64,000 nucleotides of DNA from Arthrobotrys musiformis (GCA_036971715.1 JAVHJL010000005.1:2976001-3040000), one strand, 5' to 3'; shown: positions 47,619 to 60,490, counted from the stretch's first letter. Notes: a model not told the origin generated them from the letters alone. A program made the numbers and translations.

Positions 47619-50600
47619 TTATTTATACTCACTCGGCGGCTCGATCTCTAAACTCAAGCTTGAAATCTCATCCTTGGTCAAAGTTGCCATCCACAAGCAG
47701 CGCTCGCAAACTCCATCAACAGGCGCAAAGTTATATTTCGCACTCGCATCAACAAGTCTTAATAACTTCTTGACAATTTGTGCTGTCTTCTTGTACTTTG
47801 TCCAGTTTACCAAAGCTGGCCCGTTGGGGGTGCCCGCTACTTGTGAGGTCAATGTTGCGGTATGGATGAGATCGTGGGTGAAAAGGCCGACGAAGGGGAT
47901 ACATCCCGATTCGCCGGTCACGAGGTCCATTTCGCGGCGAAGATTGTGATAGTTCATGTTGGGTTGCACCAAAGTCTCAAGTTCTCGGAATGTTGCCCTA
48001 TCTGCTTCTGCAACAAGACCCCAAGTCTTTTTTAGGCGGGTGACGTCTGCACTCAAGAGGGCGATGACGAGTTGATAGGTCGTCGCGAAATTTTGAAGAC
48101 GACGGGCATGTGCCGCGATGTGAATATATTTAGTGATACAGCGAGATCGCTCATATATATCCCGAGTCATGACGATTTCCGAAGTGGCCCAGCTTACCAT
48201 CTGTGAAGGCATAGTCGTTAGTATCATCAATAGCTAAAATCTCGACGAGGAATAAAACATACTAGGTTAAACCTGGCGACCACAATCTCCACGCCTCGGA
48301 CGTCATTGTTCTTAAGGAATTCAACCCAATCTCTAAACGGTTTGCTTGTAGGCTTCCATCGGAGCTCCACCAATTCCTTCCAATCAATCTCGGTGAGTGC
48401 ATCCTTTTCGATCAAAGTGAACTGTTTCGCAAGGAGCTCAGAATCGTATGCGAGAATGAAGGGGAGGTGTATAGATGTCGCATGAACACCCGAATCCACC
48501 GCCTTACGGAGTTTATTCGGTTTACTCTTGATAGCGAGCGGGTCGACTTTGCTCTCGGGTGGGATGATTGTGGACATGTCTACCGTGGGGAGCTCGAGTT
48601 CTAGGGACTTTGTGGCACCTCTATCGAGAGTAAGGGGTGGGCTTGGAGGATGGCGCATGGGGTGCGCAGGGACACCGGCCTCCGCAAGCATCGCGGAAGG
48701 CTGGAGCCCCGGCAGCACGGTTGATGAGATGCTGATGGGGCGCGGGGGCAAGTGATGAGTTGGGTCAATCGAGATTTCTGATGAGAGATCGCTCATGCTG
48801 TCCGGATCAATTTCAACCGCGGAGACCTCTATCCTTGGGCCTGATGGCCCAGCGAAATCTTCGAGTTCCCTTTGAATTTCGGACAGGCTGATAGTTTGAT
48901 GATCGTCGATTGTATCAGGGATAGACATCATGTGCGATTCTGGGGATATTATACGAACAGGGGTATCGCCTCTGTCCGTCATGTCATCGTCGTCATCGTC
49001 GTCATCTTCGTCGTCATCATCATCTTCCTCTTCGTCCTCGTCCTCTTCATCTTCCTCATCGTCTTCGTCTTCGTCGTCTTCGTCGTCTGGATCTGAGTCG
49101 AGAAGCAAGAAAGATTGCGTTTTTGGTTCGGGGTCCAACATTAGGAAGGACTGGGTTTTAGGCTCGAAGCCAAATGGAAACCCAGAATTTCTATCCTCGT
49201 TGATACCCAAGCCGTTAGCGCCAGAGCTAGACAGCGGCGCGAAGGTATCATTGTCAATGACTTGTCTCTTCCTTTGCTTTTTCCGTTCTGGTGGTGCTAA
49301 CGTATGCGGACGTTCGGATTCGGATTCAGACTCGGACTCCGTTTCTGATCCAATTTCTTGCTCCTGAACTTGAATCATTGGTGCTGGCGAAAATAACGGT
49401 GAGAATGGAGCATCTTCGAAGGATGCCTCTGCAAGAGCCAATGTAGCGGCGGCGGCGGCGGCGGCTTCTCGTTCTCTGTGAATCGAGAGTGCTCGTGCGA
49501 GTTGCTTCCGGTTGTACGTTCCTTCCAGTTTTGCCAAGGCAACTTCAACGCCACCGTCATCGCTCATAGTATCAGACATCTCTGCTAACTTGAGCACACC
49601 CGCCTCAAATGTGTTTTCTCGCGTCACTTCTTCGCTTCCGTCGTCGTCGTCATCTTCAGGATCATGGTCCTCATCGTATCCTCTCCCGCCATGATCATTT
49701 TCGTCGTCGTCGTCGTAGTGGTCCGGGCTCGAAGGCTTCAGCGCAGGCTTCATGGTCATCGCGCCGAGTGATAAAACTCCAGCATGCGGGGCATTCGGCT
49801 GTGAGTACATCTCCGTCTCTGGATGTTTCTGCCAGATAGACATAGTCGAATCTGAGAAGGTCTCGATAGTTTCCAATGTCGCTCCGGACTGTTGTCTAGC
49901 GTGGCCACCTAAGTCCCCGATACTTTCTGCACCTTTGAGATCTCCACCACCTGGCCTCCGCCTAAGCAGACGATTCGGTGGCCGAGCAAATGGCGAACTA
50001 ATAGATTGTGGGTTTGGCGAGCTAAGGACGGATTCATCTTCCATATGGCTATCGTCTTCAGGGATGTGGCTTGAAATTGCGCTTCCAAATAGACCTCGTG
50101 AGAAATTCCTTGGCATAAACTTGCCAGTAGCCGCGGAATCATAACTATCTATCGAGGACTGGTGGGCATGGCCTGGCTGATACGCTATCGGCGGGTCGTT
50201 CGAAAGTGTCATGAAAGAAAATGCGCTGTTTCTCCTGATCTCAGATGAGTTCGATGGCGACGGTGTGACAACTTCATTGTTATTCCAATCCTCGGACGGG
50301 GATTTGCTATGCTGGCTCTCTGTTTTACACTTCTTGGAGCCTTTGCCGTTTTCTGTGCTAGAGCTTGAACTCTTGCTTTTGGAAAAGAATCCCCTCGACT
50401 TTGCTCTAGGCGTTGTAGCTCCATCCATATCTCCCTCTTCGCTGATACAAGAGGTATCTATTGGCCCCACTTCTCGGCCTTTGCCTTTGGAACCATTGGG
50501 GCTTGGGGTCTCCTGCATTGTCGTCAGGGCCTTTCCGATGGTGAGAGTGAGCTTGCTGGCGTTGACATCCCCAGGCATACCGAGCGGTGTGATGCTAGTA

Positions 50601-53600
50601 AGCCTGATCTCTTCTTGCAGCGCATTATGGAAAGCCTCGACCACCCCAGCACCAAGAAGATCTATCCTCGCGGATGCGCTTGGTGACTCGGAGGCAAGTG
50701 ATTCTGTCCGGCTAAGAATACCTGTCAAAGTGACATTTCTCCCTTTCTCCACAACATATTTCGCTAGAGCTTCGGAAGGTCCCCGCCGATGAGTAGGGAG
50801 TGGTGGGACATTCTTATCGTTAGGAGGAGCCGCCCGTCCGCTGAATGCTCGTTTCACATTTACGAATAGACGCTTTACACTTGGACCGGACAAAGCCCCC
50901 TTCCGTTGGCCGTGCTTCGACTTCCCGTTCGCCTTCAGTTCCACACTCATCCTGTCATTCGGTGTCGAGGGGGCTACAAGTTCCACAACGGCTGTAGTTG
51001 GCGGTTTCAGGTTCCCACGGACTAAATCACCGGCATTCGGATACGACGTGTAGGGGGACACTGCTTGTCGGAAGGCAGCGGGGTTCGGTGGGTTCCAGTT
51101 TTGACGAGAGGTTTCGTTATAGGAGCCACTCCGCTTATGGGACGAGCGCTTATCCCCCTTTCTATTCCCGGAGTGCAAGAGGGGCTTCCAACCCTTTGAG
51201 GGCGATCCGGGGCGGAAGGCGGCTGCTGTAGTACTGTTCAAGCTGCTGTATGCGTAGAGACTGCTGCTGTCGCTAACAGGTCGCGGTCGAGGTTTCGAGT
51301 GCATAATTCTGCTCGAATCCTGCGCTCTTGCTAGAGTGGGCCTTGGTAGAGGTCGTGCAGCAGGTGCGGCGTTTATGATATCTCTAATAAGCCTTTGGGT
51401 CGCACCCGACGCGAATGCGGAGCTAGCGGGGAGCCTTCTGATACTACTTTTGGAATCTCTAGCTCTGCCTTTCCCCTTCCGGCGAGACCAATCTTGTTCA
51501 AACGCCGCCTTGAGCGATCTTGGGTCTTCGCGGGTCCCTGCTTCTCCGCCCGGCGTGATGTGGGAATTAATTTGTACTTCATTGTCATTTATTCCACCCG
51601 GGATACCATCCCAATACAAAACCGCTGCTTTCCTCCAGCATTTCTTCAGCTCTGCGATGATGTTCATATTACTCTTATCGGAGCCAAGTCGTGCAAAAAC
51701 ATCGTCCGACATCTCATTCAATAAACCGGCAAACTTTTCCCGTAGCTCTAGCGATGGAACATAATCGTCCGCAAAGTAGTTGAGCAGCCAATGGCGGATA
51801 GCGACGAATGTCCTGACCCTGACGACCTTTCCGATTTCGTCGCCACGGTCAATCGCCCATTTCAAACGTGCCATAAGGTATAAGACCAAGTCGTGGGGCG
51901 TCATAAAGGCGCGAAATGTGAGGAAGAAATCGGACATGAACTGATAATCGAGGAATGCAGCTGAGGTTATCTGGGCAATGATTCGGGGCGGGGTTGCCGC
52001 GGTAATATCGCGGGTACGTGTATCATATCGGACAATGGATGGGTCGTCGCATAGCGGAATGAAGGAAAGACTATCGAATATCGAGGGCCTAATGGTGTGA
52101 ACGCCCCCGGTCATGATGGGCTCGGAGGCTTGCAGCGCGACCGGACTAGGTAGGGCAGTTGTGATAGCAGATGATATGCCGGAAGCCGTTGGCGGCGGCT
52201 TCCTTTTGTCCTGCACGGATAGCCATGGCAGCTTCAGATCGCTGTACATATTTCCCCACGATCCTGTCTTCCTTCCCTCCGTAAGGTTGGATTGTGGTAA
52301 ACTAGATCCTAATATGAAAGGTGTGCCTGAGGGCGAGAAACTGGCCGAGCCGAGGGTGCCCCGCGGTATCGGTATGTCCAAGTGGATCGGTGGTACTTCC
52401 ACGGGCCCTGCTGTTCGAGGACGAGGGGGAGGTTCGAATTTTTCAGTTACAGGCCGTGACGGAACTCCATCCGATTTATCTTGGGGTGTTTTTGCATGAT
52501 CTCCCACTATCGACAGCGACCGGGCTCGATGCTGCGTGACTTTGGGAAGGGGAGGCGAAGACGGCGGCGCTTTTAAGGGTGCCTGCCAGGTGGGCGATTC
52601 GGGCGGAGAGGTTGTCTTGGGGGTCTTCGGAGTATATACTGAGGATGTGTCTATGCTCAAGGGAATCGGCGGAACGGGAGGGTAGGCATTTGTAATCTCA
52701 ACGTTGGGAATCGCAGGACTCTGAAGGGCCTCCTCAGGTGCCTCTCGGAGTTCCGACAGAGATTGTTTTTGATCAGCGGTTTTTGGAGGAGTTGCTGGTG
52801 CGACGACAAAAGGGTCTTGGAACTGGCGATTGACAGGTCTGTAAAATGGATCGAATATGCAGAGGAAATTGCACTCCAGCAGTTAGCTTGACTTCCTTCT
52901 TCCCAGATGCTGGTACATGTTGGAATAATATCATTTCGGTTGTACAGGAACCTTGTTCAGTTTTGGGCAGGCAGTCAGACTGCTGGACCGGGTCTGCGAA
53001 TTCGACACAACATCGGTGCCAACCAAACAGGCAGCTATGGGATACAAGATATCTTTGCCAGGATATCGCAGCATTGGGGGGACATGCGAAAGGAATGGTT
53101 TTATCATCCACTAGTTTCTCAACGGCAAAACAAAAGGGTTTTAAAATATGCGAAGGAATAGAAATGTTGGACAATTTTAGATTACCTTAGGTACATCATT
53201 CCATTACTCCCAACGCTGGCGACAGTGAACTGCTGTCCGTACCCGCTCCCACTCCTGGACGAAGGAGCTGTGCTGTAGACTGATCCCGATGAAGATGGCG
53301 GCGGCGGTGGTACAAAGTCCGACGACCCAGCAGCGTTATTTAGCGATTGTGTCATCATACGAAGGCGCTCCAGACTAGTCATGTTGTGTACAACGTTATT
53401 CAATACCACTGGTGGTTCTGTGACTGTTTTCTTCCGTCTTCGAGGAGGTGTCAAAGGAAATGGACGGTGTGGTCCGCCAGGGGTTGGCCCACCCGCCTGG
53501 GTAGACGTCGAGGCGTGGGATTGTATCGACGGAGCATAGGACAATGGGATGTTTGTATTCGAATGGGAATGTAACGAAGCATTGGTAGTCGTCATAATTG

Positions 53601-53757
53601 TTGAAGCAGTTGAATTGCCCCTTCGCCGCCGTGGAGCTGGATAGTAGAACTTCTCGGTTGCAGACGACCCCTGTCGCGATCTTGTAGTGGTTGGCGGCTG
53701 CGCATTATTCGAAGGGATAGGCGGCGGCTGCCGCTGCGGTTGATCGAGAGATGTCAT
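47619..53757 (-). CDS. LTE1: Lte1-type Ras guanine nucleotide exchange factor
   Basis: Three minus-strand exons (53757-53186, 52838-48263, 48200-47619) give 1909 residues. Yeast Lte1 has 1435; it supports mitotic exit and Ras/Bud signalling. The first 430 residues are Pro/Ser/Thr-rich with the block RPVNRQFQDPFVVAP spanning intron 1. A RasGEF N-terminal domain lies at about 433-575 (IFDSLSFIPLC, then LDYQFMSDFFLTFRAF). A very long disordered middle follows, with an Asp/Glu run at about 1442-1478. The catalytic RasGEF domain is about 1655-1900 (LAYDSELLAKQFTLIE, FNLMVSWATSEIV, IPFVGLFTHDL). Intron 1 is 347 nt, far longer than others here. An upstream in-frame extension lacks an ATG, so 53757 is used. 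Confidence 0.93.
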
Positions 53758-56700
53758 GTTGAAGTCGATTTCAATGTCGATGTCGACAGTGATATCACGC
53801 CCGTCCAAGGCAATTGATTCCTCCGCCGCGTGTTATTTAACTTGCTTGGTTCCGGGGGCGCGAGGAAAAAAACAAATTCATGGATGGATTGAAAGAAAAA
53901 AAAACGTGACGAAATAAAATATATTTTTGGAGGTCCAATACACAAGCAATTGCCAACGTATGAGGCAAAGCTCGACTGTGCCCCCCCGAATGGTTACGCA
54001 AAGGGCGTGCAGTCGTCAATGCTCATATATTCCGACTGGACCAATTGCTTGCCCCGGAACAACCAATGGTAACCCTAAACTAGCCCCGAAGTCTATTTTG
54101 TTTCCCAGGTTCGAGAGAATAAGTGTAGGGGTGTATTCGAAGGTATCGCGCCGAGGGACTCTATACTAGGAAGGAGAATGGTGGTTGTGTTCGGTAAACC
54201 AGCCTATCTGCAGAGAACCGACAAAACCTGTGACGAAGCGTTCGAGTTGGGCAATTCGAGGAGAGAACTTCCGTTGGCACGTGGTGGAGAGAGTGGGGGA
54301 TCCGACGAACAGGTCGTGAGATCACTCAGGCTCTCCTTGATCTCCATTGGAGGAAAGATCCAAGGGATGGATCATAGATGCATTGTGGGAGTGATGACGA
54401 TAACTTTTGAGGCGATGTATCGATATGGCACGGTACCCTTAAGATGCTAAGATGTTGGTGTCTCGGTGTAGCGCGTTTCGAAGTTATTTAGAGTATAAAG
54501 TACGGAATACGGGGACGGCCAGTTCCCTTCCCAGTCTGCAATACTCGAGACCCAGACGACGGACGGGAAAAACTGGTGAGCTGTCGCTTGTCTAGGCGGA
54601 TAGTTTTATGATCCGTTCCCCTGCGGTGGGTTTCTCGAGATCTCAGAGGGTCTTAAAGTCTGTCTTATGCGCGAAGTTGAGAGGGGGCTTCGAGACAATC
54701 GTAAGAGAGGAGAAATGTAGGTTCTCAGTTAGTGCTTTCTTGGTGGTGGTGAGCTGAAGATGACCAAAACAATTTGGCCCAGCAGACCAGAACACGGCAA
54801 ACTATTGGTCCGCCGACAAAAAGATATCGTGAGATCCCCAGCGGAAGAATGCAAAAAGAGAGACAAATTTTGGGGGAACCAGAGTTTTGGGTAGCACTAC
54901 CTTAAGTATTGTAGGCAGGAACCAATCACGGCGTTCAGGGCGACGTGGAACACTCACGCTTGTTCGTGAGTAGCCGGCATCCCATGTCATGTATAAAAGA
55001 GACTTGGGAGAAAGCAGGCAGGTCAGGACAGGGATTGCTTTTTAGCAGCACTTGTAAAGTTCTCGCTGCCCATCCTCATGACATGAATGCACTAGCTCCA
55101 CCGACGACGACGGCGACGAATCGGGTAGAAAGAAGGAGCCGCCCGATGCCATCAATATCGCAATTGGGGACACATGTAAGGAAATGTATCTGTGCAGGTA
55201 CATGTACATGTACATACATGGGCATGGACATGTACGAGCACAAATATATAAATACCGGTTTCCCCAAAAAATACCAATGCAATATTGATCGCAACGACGA
55301 TGCAATGGCAGAGCGATCGAAAGACCTGCCGGCAATTGTCCAATTATAAGATTGTATGGACAACGAATCTGTGCAGGATTGTGCATAAAAGACGGACAAT
55401 TGCCTCACTCCAGGCAGCACTGGCGTATCGTCTACGCAGGTGCAGCATTCAAGCCGTTCTGCGTAGGCATCGGTCGATAGACGAGACTAGTTCTCGAAGG
55501 AGAACTGCTAGACGAGAGGCGGCCATTTTAGCCTTTGACCTGCATGGCTCCTTCTCTCCTGTCTCCTGTCAGAGATCCGTGCATTAGACTCGACACCGTA
55601 GTGGATGGCGGATGCTCAAGACGCATATGATAAATAAAATACTTGTCAATTGGCCATGGCCCATTGTTCAATCAGATGAAAGCATTGTTGTCCGAGGCTC
55701 GCCAACCACCCCCAGGCCAGGTGAGTGTGAACGGGATGAAGTCGCGGATGATATGGATCATGAGCGAGAAATCTTTTGAAACCAACGGCACGGGCACGGG
55801 TCGTCGTCAGATATTGTCGATCGTATGCAGAAAAGTTCCCGACAAGACGGATACGCAAGATAGCAGATGTGTGTCTTCCCTTTTTTGCCATTTGCCAATG
55901 CAGAGAGGAAAAGATTCGAAACAGAGGGAGACCCTGTTGAGAGTTCCGGTTTGCCTATCGGCTGAAGTTCCCCCGCTGCAGAAGCCGGCTAGGATCAGTT
56001 CGAGGCTGCCTCCCCACCACACTGCATCATACGTATCATGTCCAAAAGGCTTTAGTTGGATGCAATGCATGTGCTTGAAATTCGGTCTGGGCCTTGATCG
56101 ATTTCTGCTAGAGAATTGACAATTAGAAGGTCAGCAAAGATATTTGTCCATAAGACGATGGCGACGATGGTGAGCTGTGATCGCAGCGGGTGTCGTGTCA
56201 TGCATTGAAATTTATTCGCGGTCAGATCATGCTGGGGGTTATGAATATAAAATCTCTCAGCGCAGCATCTGCGAACAGACCGTGCAGGCAGGCTGGCCGG
56301 CCCCAATCCGTCGCCAGGATGACTGCATCAGATGCATTGGTATGCAGCAAACCAGGGTCCCCGATCATGGAAAAAAAGCCTTCCTGGCGCCTCCAAGGTC
56401 ACTGGATTTCAACGGCCCGAGGACCCCTGCAGCCGGAGATGATTCGAAGCCCGTCAATGGCCATCTTTTCGTATCCGCCTATGCGTGTTTTCTTGTCAAC
56501 AACGATGAAGGGAAAGAAAAGGCGAGGGTGGGAATACCACAAAAACAACACAGATTTCAAGGGCCTTCCTGATCCACGAAATACTCGAAATATAGTGACT
56601 ATTGATGGTATAAGACCATAGCAATGCCGTTGTATATAATGCCACGTTACACGGTCCCATAATAACAATTGGTTACGCCAACATGTATGTGCATGGAAGG

Positions 56701-57531
56701 CTGTAGGAAAGGCAACGCGCTTTGTGGCAGTTTCCAACATGATCCAGCTGGCCAGTTCTACCCATATCAATCTTCGTCTAGCCATACCCACGACACGAAT
56801 TGTTTATAAGCGATTTTCTGCTCTAACCCTAGTGTCGATTAAAGAAACCAAATCATAATATTCTCTTTCTCTCTGACTAAGAATGCCTATCTAACTTAAC
56901 TCTACAAACACCAAAAGGGGGAAGGCTTAGAACAAAGTTGCAGATCTATTACGATACCGGTATACCCTATTATATATTATCTTGACTCGTTCTTTTGTTC
57001 ATTCCAGTTTTCAGTTATTCAACTTTGTACCGATATATACAACCACAATAGGCCTAGGGCCTAGAGAGGCTAATATGAGGGTACGACCCTTAAGTACGAG
57101 ACAGAGCTTCATAACATCGGCATACATGCATACGTAGACTTGTATTATAGCCTGGCCTGGCATGAGCCCTCAACCAGTGCAAATATTAAATATAGCTCCC
57201 ATAGGAAACCCAGTAACCAATTGAGGCCAGGAGCCAGTTTGCCCAATTCCCCCTCCATCTTTAAGAGATGAGTGGATATGTATACATAGATCGACATCAA
57301 CCGCGGCCTATATACACATATATAACGTAATAGTTACAGGACTGGCCAGCTATGCAATAGAATAAACCACAGCACTATGGCTATATATATGCCAGAGCTT
57401 ACTGAGTATTCCCCGAATACACCATTCTAAAATAAGACGAGAAGTCTCATTCCAATATTATAACACCCCCGAGCTTAGCTTCGCATCTTGATAGCTATGG
57501 CACGCACTACCACGCCCCCAAGTGTGACAAA
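53758..57531. other. 3.8 kb sparse region, no supported gene
   Basis: The largest gap in the window. It lies upstream of Lte1 (minus) and of the orphan gene (plus). Many frames are open for 60-160 codons, but none has a recognisable motif, good splice signals or a consistent ATG. A GTACAT-type repeat lies at 55198-55235. AT-rich sequence with TATATA runs fills 56800-57450. Confidence 0.5.
55198..55235. repeat. GTACAT-rich palindromic repeat
   Basis: Repeated GTACAT/ATGTAC units, self-complementary and able to pair with one another. On the minus strand one frame reads as alternating Cys-Thr. Confidence 0.6.
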
Positions 57532-58977
57532 ATGGCCGACAAATCATCCAGCAAGGGGCTGAAGCTAGCGCTTGAACAGAACCCTGAGTTCGAAGAATGG
57601 ATCAAAGTCTTTGCGGAATACCTGAGAAGTCGCAATAATACCATGAAACAAAAAAATGTCGACTACAGCGCCATTGTATCCTTTTCAGACCTCCTAAAGG
57701 ATAAAGTGTTCTGGCCTAAGCTTTCAGACGGGCCCTTGAATGAATACCTCGTCCGGCCCAAGGATAGTTTGGGTAGAGGCGTCCCTGCAAGCCCCGACGA
57801 TATTCCTCGGTCGGACACTACACCACTTTGGCTATGTAACAAGAAGCTACACAATGGCGCCATCCCCGTTCCAGAAGACCTCAGATGGCGATGCAACGAC
57901 CATATCGTCGGGATATGGGTGTGGTATGCATGGTACCGCATGACATCCCGTCTCTTTCCGCAATGCGACCCCGAGTTTTGTCCAAAATTTGCGGTACACG
58001 GCATCTCAGACTGGGGGGATGCACCAGCTCTTCTGAAAAAGTTCCGTCCGCCAATGTTCCACAATGACGAAGAAATCTTGGAGGATGCGCGACGTTCTGT
58101 AGATAGCGGCTACGATATCGCCAAAAATGTTGCCGCAGCCCTTTGCGAAATCGGTTATGAGAATCTCCAAAAACAATTTGGATTCTCTAAATTGAAATAC
58201 GCAGACTGGACTATTATTTCGCTTCTGGACTCTAAGGCTTTTCCGCAGGTTGCAAGTATAGAACGGAACCTCAAATCGAAAGCTAGCGAAGCCTACAGAA
58301 ATCATCTGAGGATGATCCACGACATCGTAGACTATGCTGCGGACGTGGTCCACGGTGAATCAAGAAACGCTCGTGTCCAGCATGACCTATCCTGCTCCCT
58401 CACCGGATGTGTGTGGTCCGAGTTTAATCGGTTGACGGCAGAACTAGCCAAGATATATGGACCAGAGGAAATGAATTTGTATTTGGGCTCGGCTTATTTG
58501 TGGCACCTCGCAGCAGGCCGCTACCATATCATGCCGAAGCTTTGTTATGCGGTTAGGCACTGTAAGGTCCCAACACCGACGGATTGTCCTTGGTCTGGAT
58601 TTCCGGCTTGCCGTGTTTTTCTGGATATACCAGAAACCCCAGACCCAGTTCCCGGGCCAGAGGTCTGCCGCGGGCCATGTTTGGAAATTAGCCCTTGGCC
58701 AAAGAAGTCCGAGGATGTGCCTGAGATATTGGAAAGCGCATTTCGCTGCATGTTCGACCCAAATATCTGCTACGACTGCGCTATGAAAGCGGCAGACCAT
58801 GCGACAGGGTCCATCCAACAACTCCAGCCAACTGAATGGTTCGAATTCTGCCTCCGAGATATATCCTGGGTATGGGAGCGGCAGATTGTTCTACTCTACT
58901 GGAAGGCGCTCGGGCATATGACGGGGTTGGTGGCGCCTTTGGGCTCTCATGACGAGGCACCTTGCCTCTTTTCTTAA
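57532..58977 (+). CDS. orphan single-exon protein, 481 residues
   Basis: I do not recognise this gene. It is one uninterrupted frame of 481 codons in a sparse region, which is itself strong evidence of coding. The product is soluble, with no signal peptide or membrane segment, and rich in Trp, Tyr and Cys. The most distinctive stretches are VGIWVWYAWYRMTSRLF (about 128-144), SAYLWHLAAGRYHIMP (about 323-338) and a Cys-rich region at about 340-425. Long helices dominate by composition. HNDEEILED near 177 looks slightly like an NSE motif of terpene synthases, but no aspartate-rich partner is visible, so I do not call it one. The ATG at 57532 follows AAA (ACAAAATGG). Confidence 0.78.
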   Translation: MADKSSSKGLKLALEQNPEFEEWIKVFAEYLRSRNNTMKQKNVDYSAIVSFSDLLKDKVFWPKLSDGPLNEYLVRPKDSLGRGVPASPDDIPRSDTTPLWLCNKKLHNGAIPVPEDLRWRCNDHIVGIWVWYAWYRMTSRLFPQCDPEFCPKFAVHGISDWGDAPALLKKFRPPMFHNDEEILEDARRSVDSGYDIAKNVAAALCEIGYENLQKQFGFSKLKYADWTIISLLDSKAFPQVASIERNLKSKASEAYRNHLRMIHDIVDYAADVVHGESRNARVQHDLSCSLTGCVWSEFNRLTAELAKIYGPEEMNLYLGSAYLWHLAAGRYHIMPKLCYAVRHCKVPTPTDCPWSGFPACRVFLDIPETPDPVPGPEVCRGPCLEISPWPKKSEDVPEILESAFRCMFDPNICYDCAMKAADHATGSIQQLQPTEWFEFCLRDISWVWERQIVLLYWKALGHMTGLVAPLGSHDEAPCLFS

Positions 58978-59609
58978 ACAGGTGCGGTAATGTCGAAATG
59001 TCTGGGGGTGGGATACAAGTTGAGGAGTCCGGTGATAAGACAAATGGGATATGCTTTAGGTTATTAAATTCTTTACATATTGGGGTTCTAAATTTTGGGA
59101 TTGGTCTTGTTTCTTACCGATATATAAATACGTAATCAATCAGTCTGCGTGACGGACGGGCGCGAAGTAGAAAACGCTCAAACGATTTAAATAAAAAGAA
59201 AACTTTACTTGCGATATTCCAAAGTACTCTTGTAACCAAACTAATCCTAGACAGTGGTGTGACGTAGGAGATAAAAAACATTCGCACGTATACAGTGCTA
59301 CTGTACTGCTCGATCTATACGCTTATATGATAGTATACAGTCCAAAATTCTTATCTCATGGACTTCAAAACAATTGCAATCGACGAGCGCATTAAGTTAT
59401 TTTCCTTGAAGCCTTTTCATTCTTTGAACCATACACCGTATTTTAGATTTACATTGTTAATTCCTTTCTATTCATTTAATCGTAGCATTCGACGCCTAAG
59501 ATCTTAAGATCTTGTGTTATAAACCAAACTTGAGATCCCCTCGCACTTCATAGGTGCACAAAAGATCCACTGGGAATTCTTTTACGCATTTATGAGTATG
59601 ATATCGCAT
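58978..59609. other. convergent intergenic region
   Basis: 632 bp between the orphan gene and the minus-strand secreted-protein gene. AT-rich; no gene or repeat structure is supported. Confidence 0.5.
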
Positions 59610-60490
59610 CTACTCGATGATAATTTTTACGCGGGAGGACCCAGATCCGTGAGTGTCGACGAACATGGTCTCCCCGGAGCCAACCGTGTTATCAAAGATA
59701 AGTACCAATCCGCCAACGCTGTCTTGAAGCAGCTGCATGCTGACTAAAACGGACTCCGAGGCGGATGGGATCGTATCCAGGAGTTTAGGCAAGTAAGACT
59801 AGAAATATATGAAATTCAAATGTCAGAATCGAAAGTAGATGTGCCAAAATTATCTTTCTATAGTTCTTTGACTGGTATGTAGACTAACCTTCAAGGATTT
59901 CTCGAAGTTGACGAAGGGCTTTGCTGCGCCCTGGAAGCTCTCCTCTTCGGGATTCACGGCCGGTCGAGTCTTTCTTGTCAAGGTCGCAAGTAAATCCACG
60001 GCTTCGTCGGCGAACTGAGTATAGTGTTAGCCAACCGGTCTCTCATGTACTTAATAGATGATTCGCCAAAGGAAGACCCACAGCTAGAAAGTCCTTTTCT
60101 ATTTCCTTCGTATCGATGTCGTCAAATCTTGGAAGTTTCTTTTCGAATCTCCTTTCGGCGAGCCTGATTCCGCGTGTAAGGGCGTCCACGCCGGCCGTCA
60201 CTCGCTATTCACGAAGTTCACGTTAGTCTTGACTTTTTCCTAACCCTTTTTCCCCTCCTTTGTCATAATCGAAACTTTAGATCAGTTTAGATTACCTGAA
60301 ATACGGGCGTCCATTTCTCGGGCCCTAGACTGTAGTCCAGAGTATCCACCAACGGGCTGAGATTCTCCGCGATCTTCTTCTCGGACCTTATGTAAGTTCG
60401 AACTAAGGGTGCGGATTGGCCTGCTACCAACGTCGTCTGTAACGAGAAGACGAGAATTGAAGCGGTGATGGCCTGTTTGATGAAATACAT
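59610..60490 (-). CDS. small secreted helical protein, possibly HsbA-like
   Basis: Four minus-strand exons (60490-60296, 60204-60082, 60014-59889, 59798-59610) give 210 residues. A clear signal peptide lies at about 1-26 (MYFIKQAITASILVFSL, cleavage near VAGQS). The mature protein is mostly helical and free of Cys. The size, signal peptide and helical character resemble hydrophobic-surface-binding protein A and cell-wall galactomannoprotein families, but I see no diagnostic motif. Intron 2 uses donor GTGGGT at 60081; a GT four bases downstream does not keep phase. The first exon also has an upstream TTG-started extension, which I reject because it would bury the signal peptide. Function is unknown. 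Confidence 0.72.

Noticed and set aside
48930..49367. Plus-strand frame encoding a long poly-Ser tract
   Set aside because: It is the antisense shadow of the Asp/Glu run in the Lte1 coding exon.
55643..56119. 158-codon plus-strand frame
   Set aside because: It starts at TTG, has no motif, and overlaps equally open antisense frames, as expected by chance.
57532..58977. Terpene-synthase-like reading of the orphan gene
   Set aside because: Only a vague NSE-like acidic segment is present. The aspartate-rich metal motif and the usual fold landmarks are not visible.
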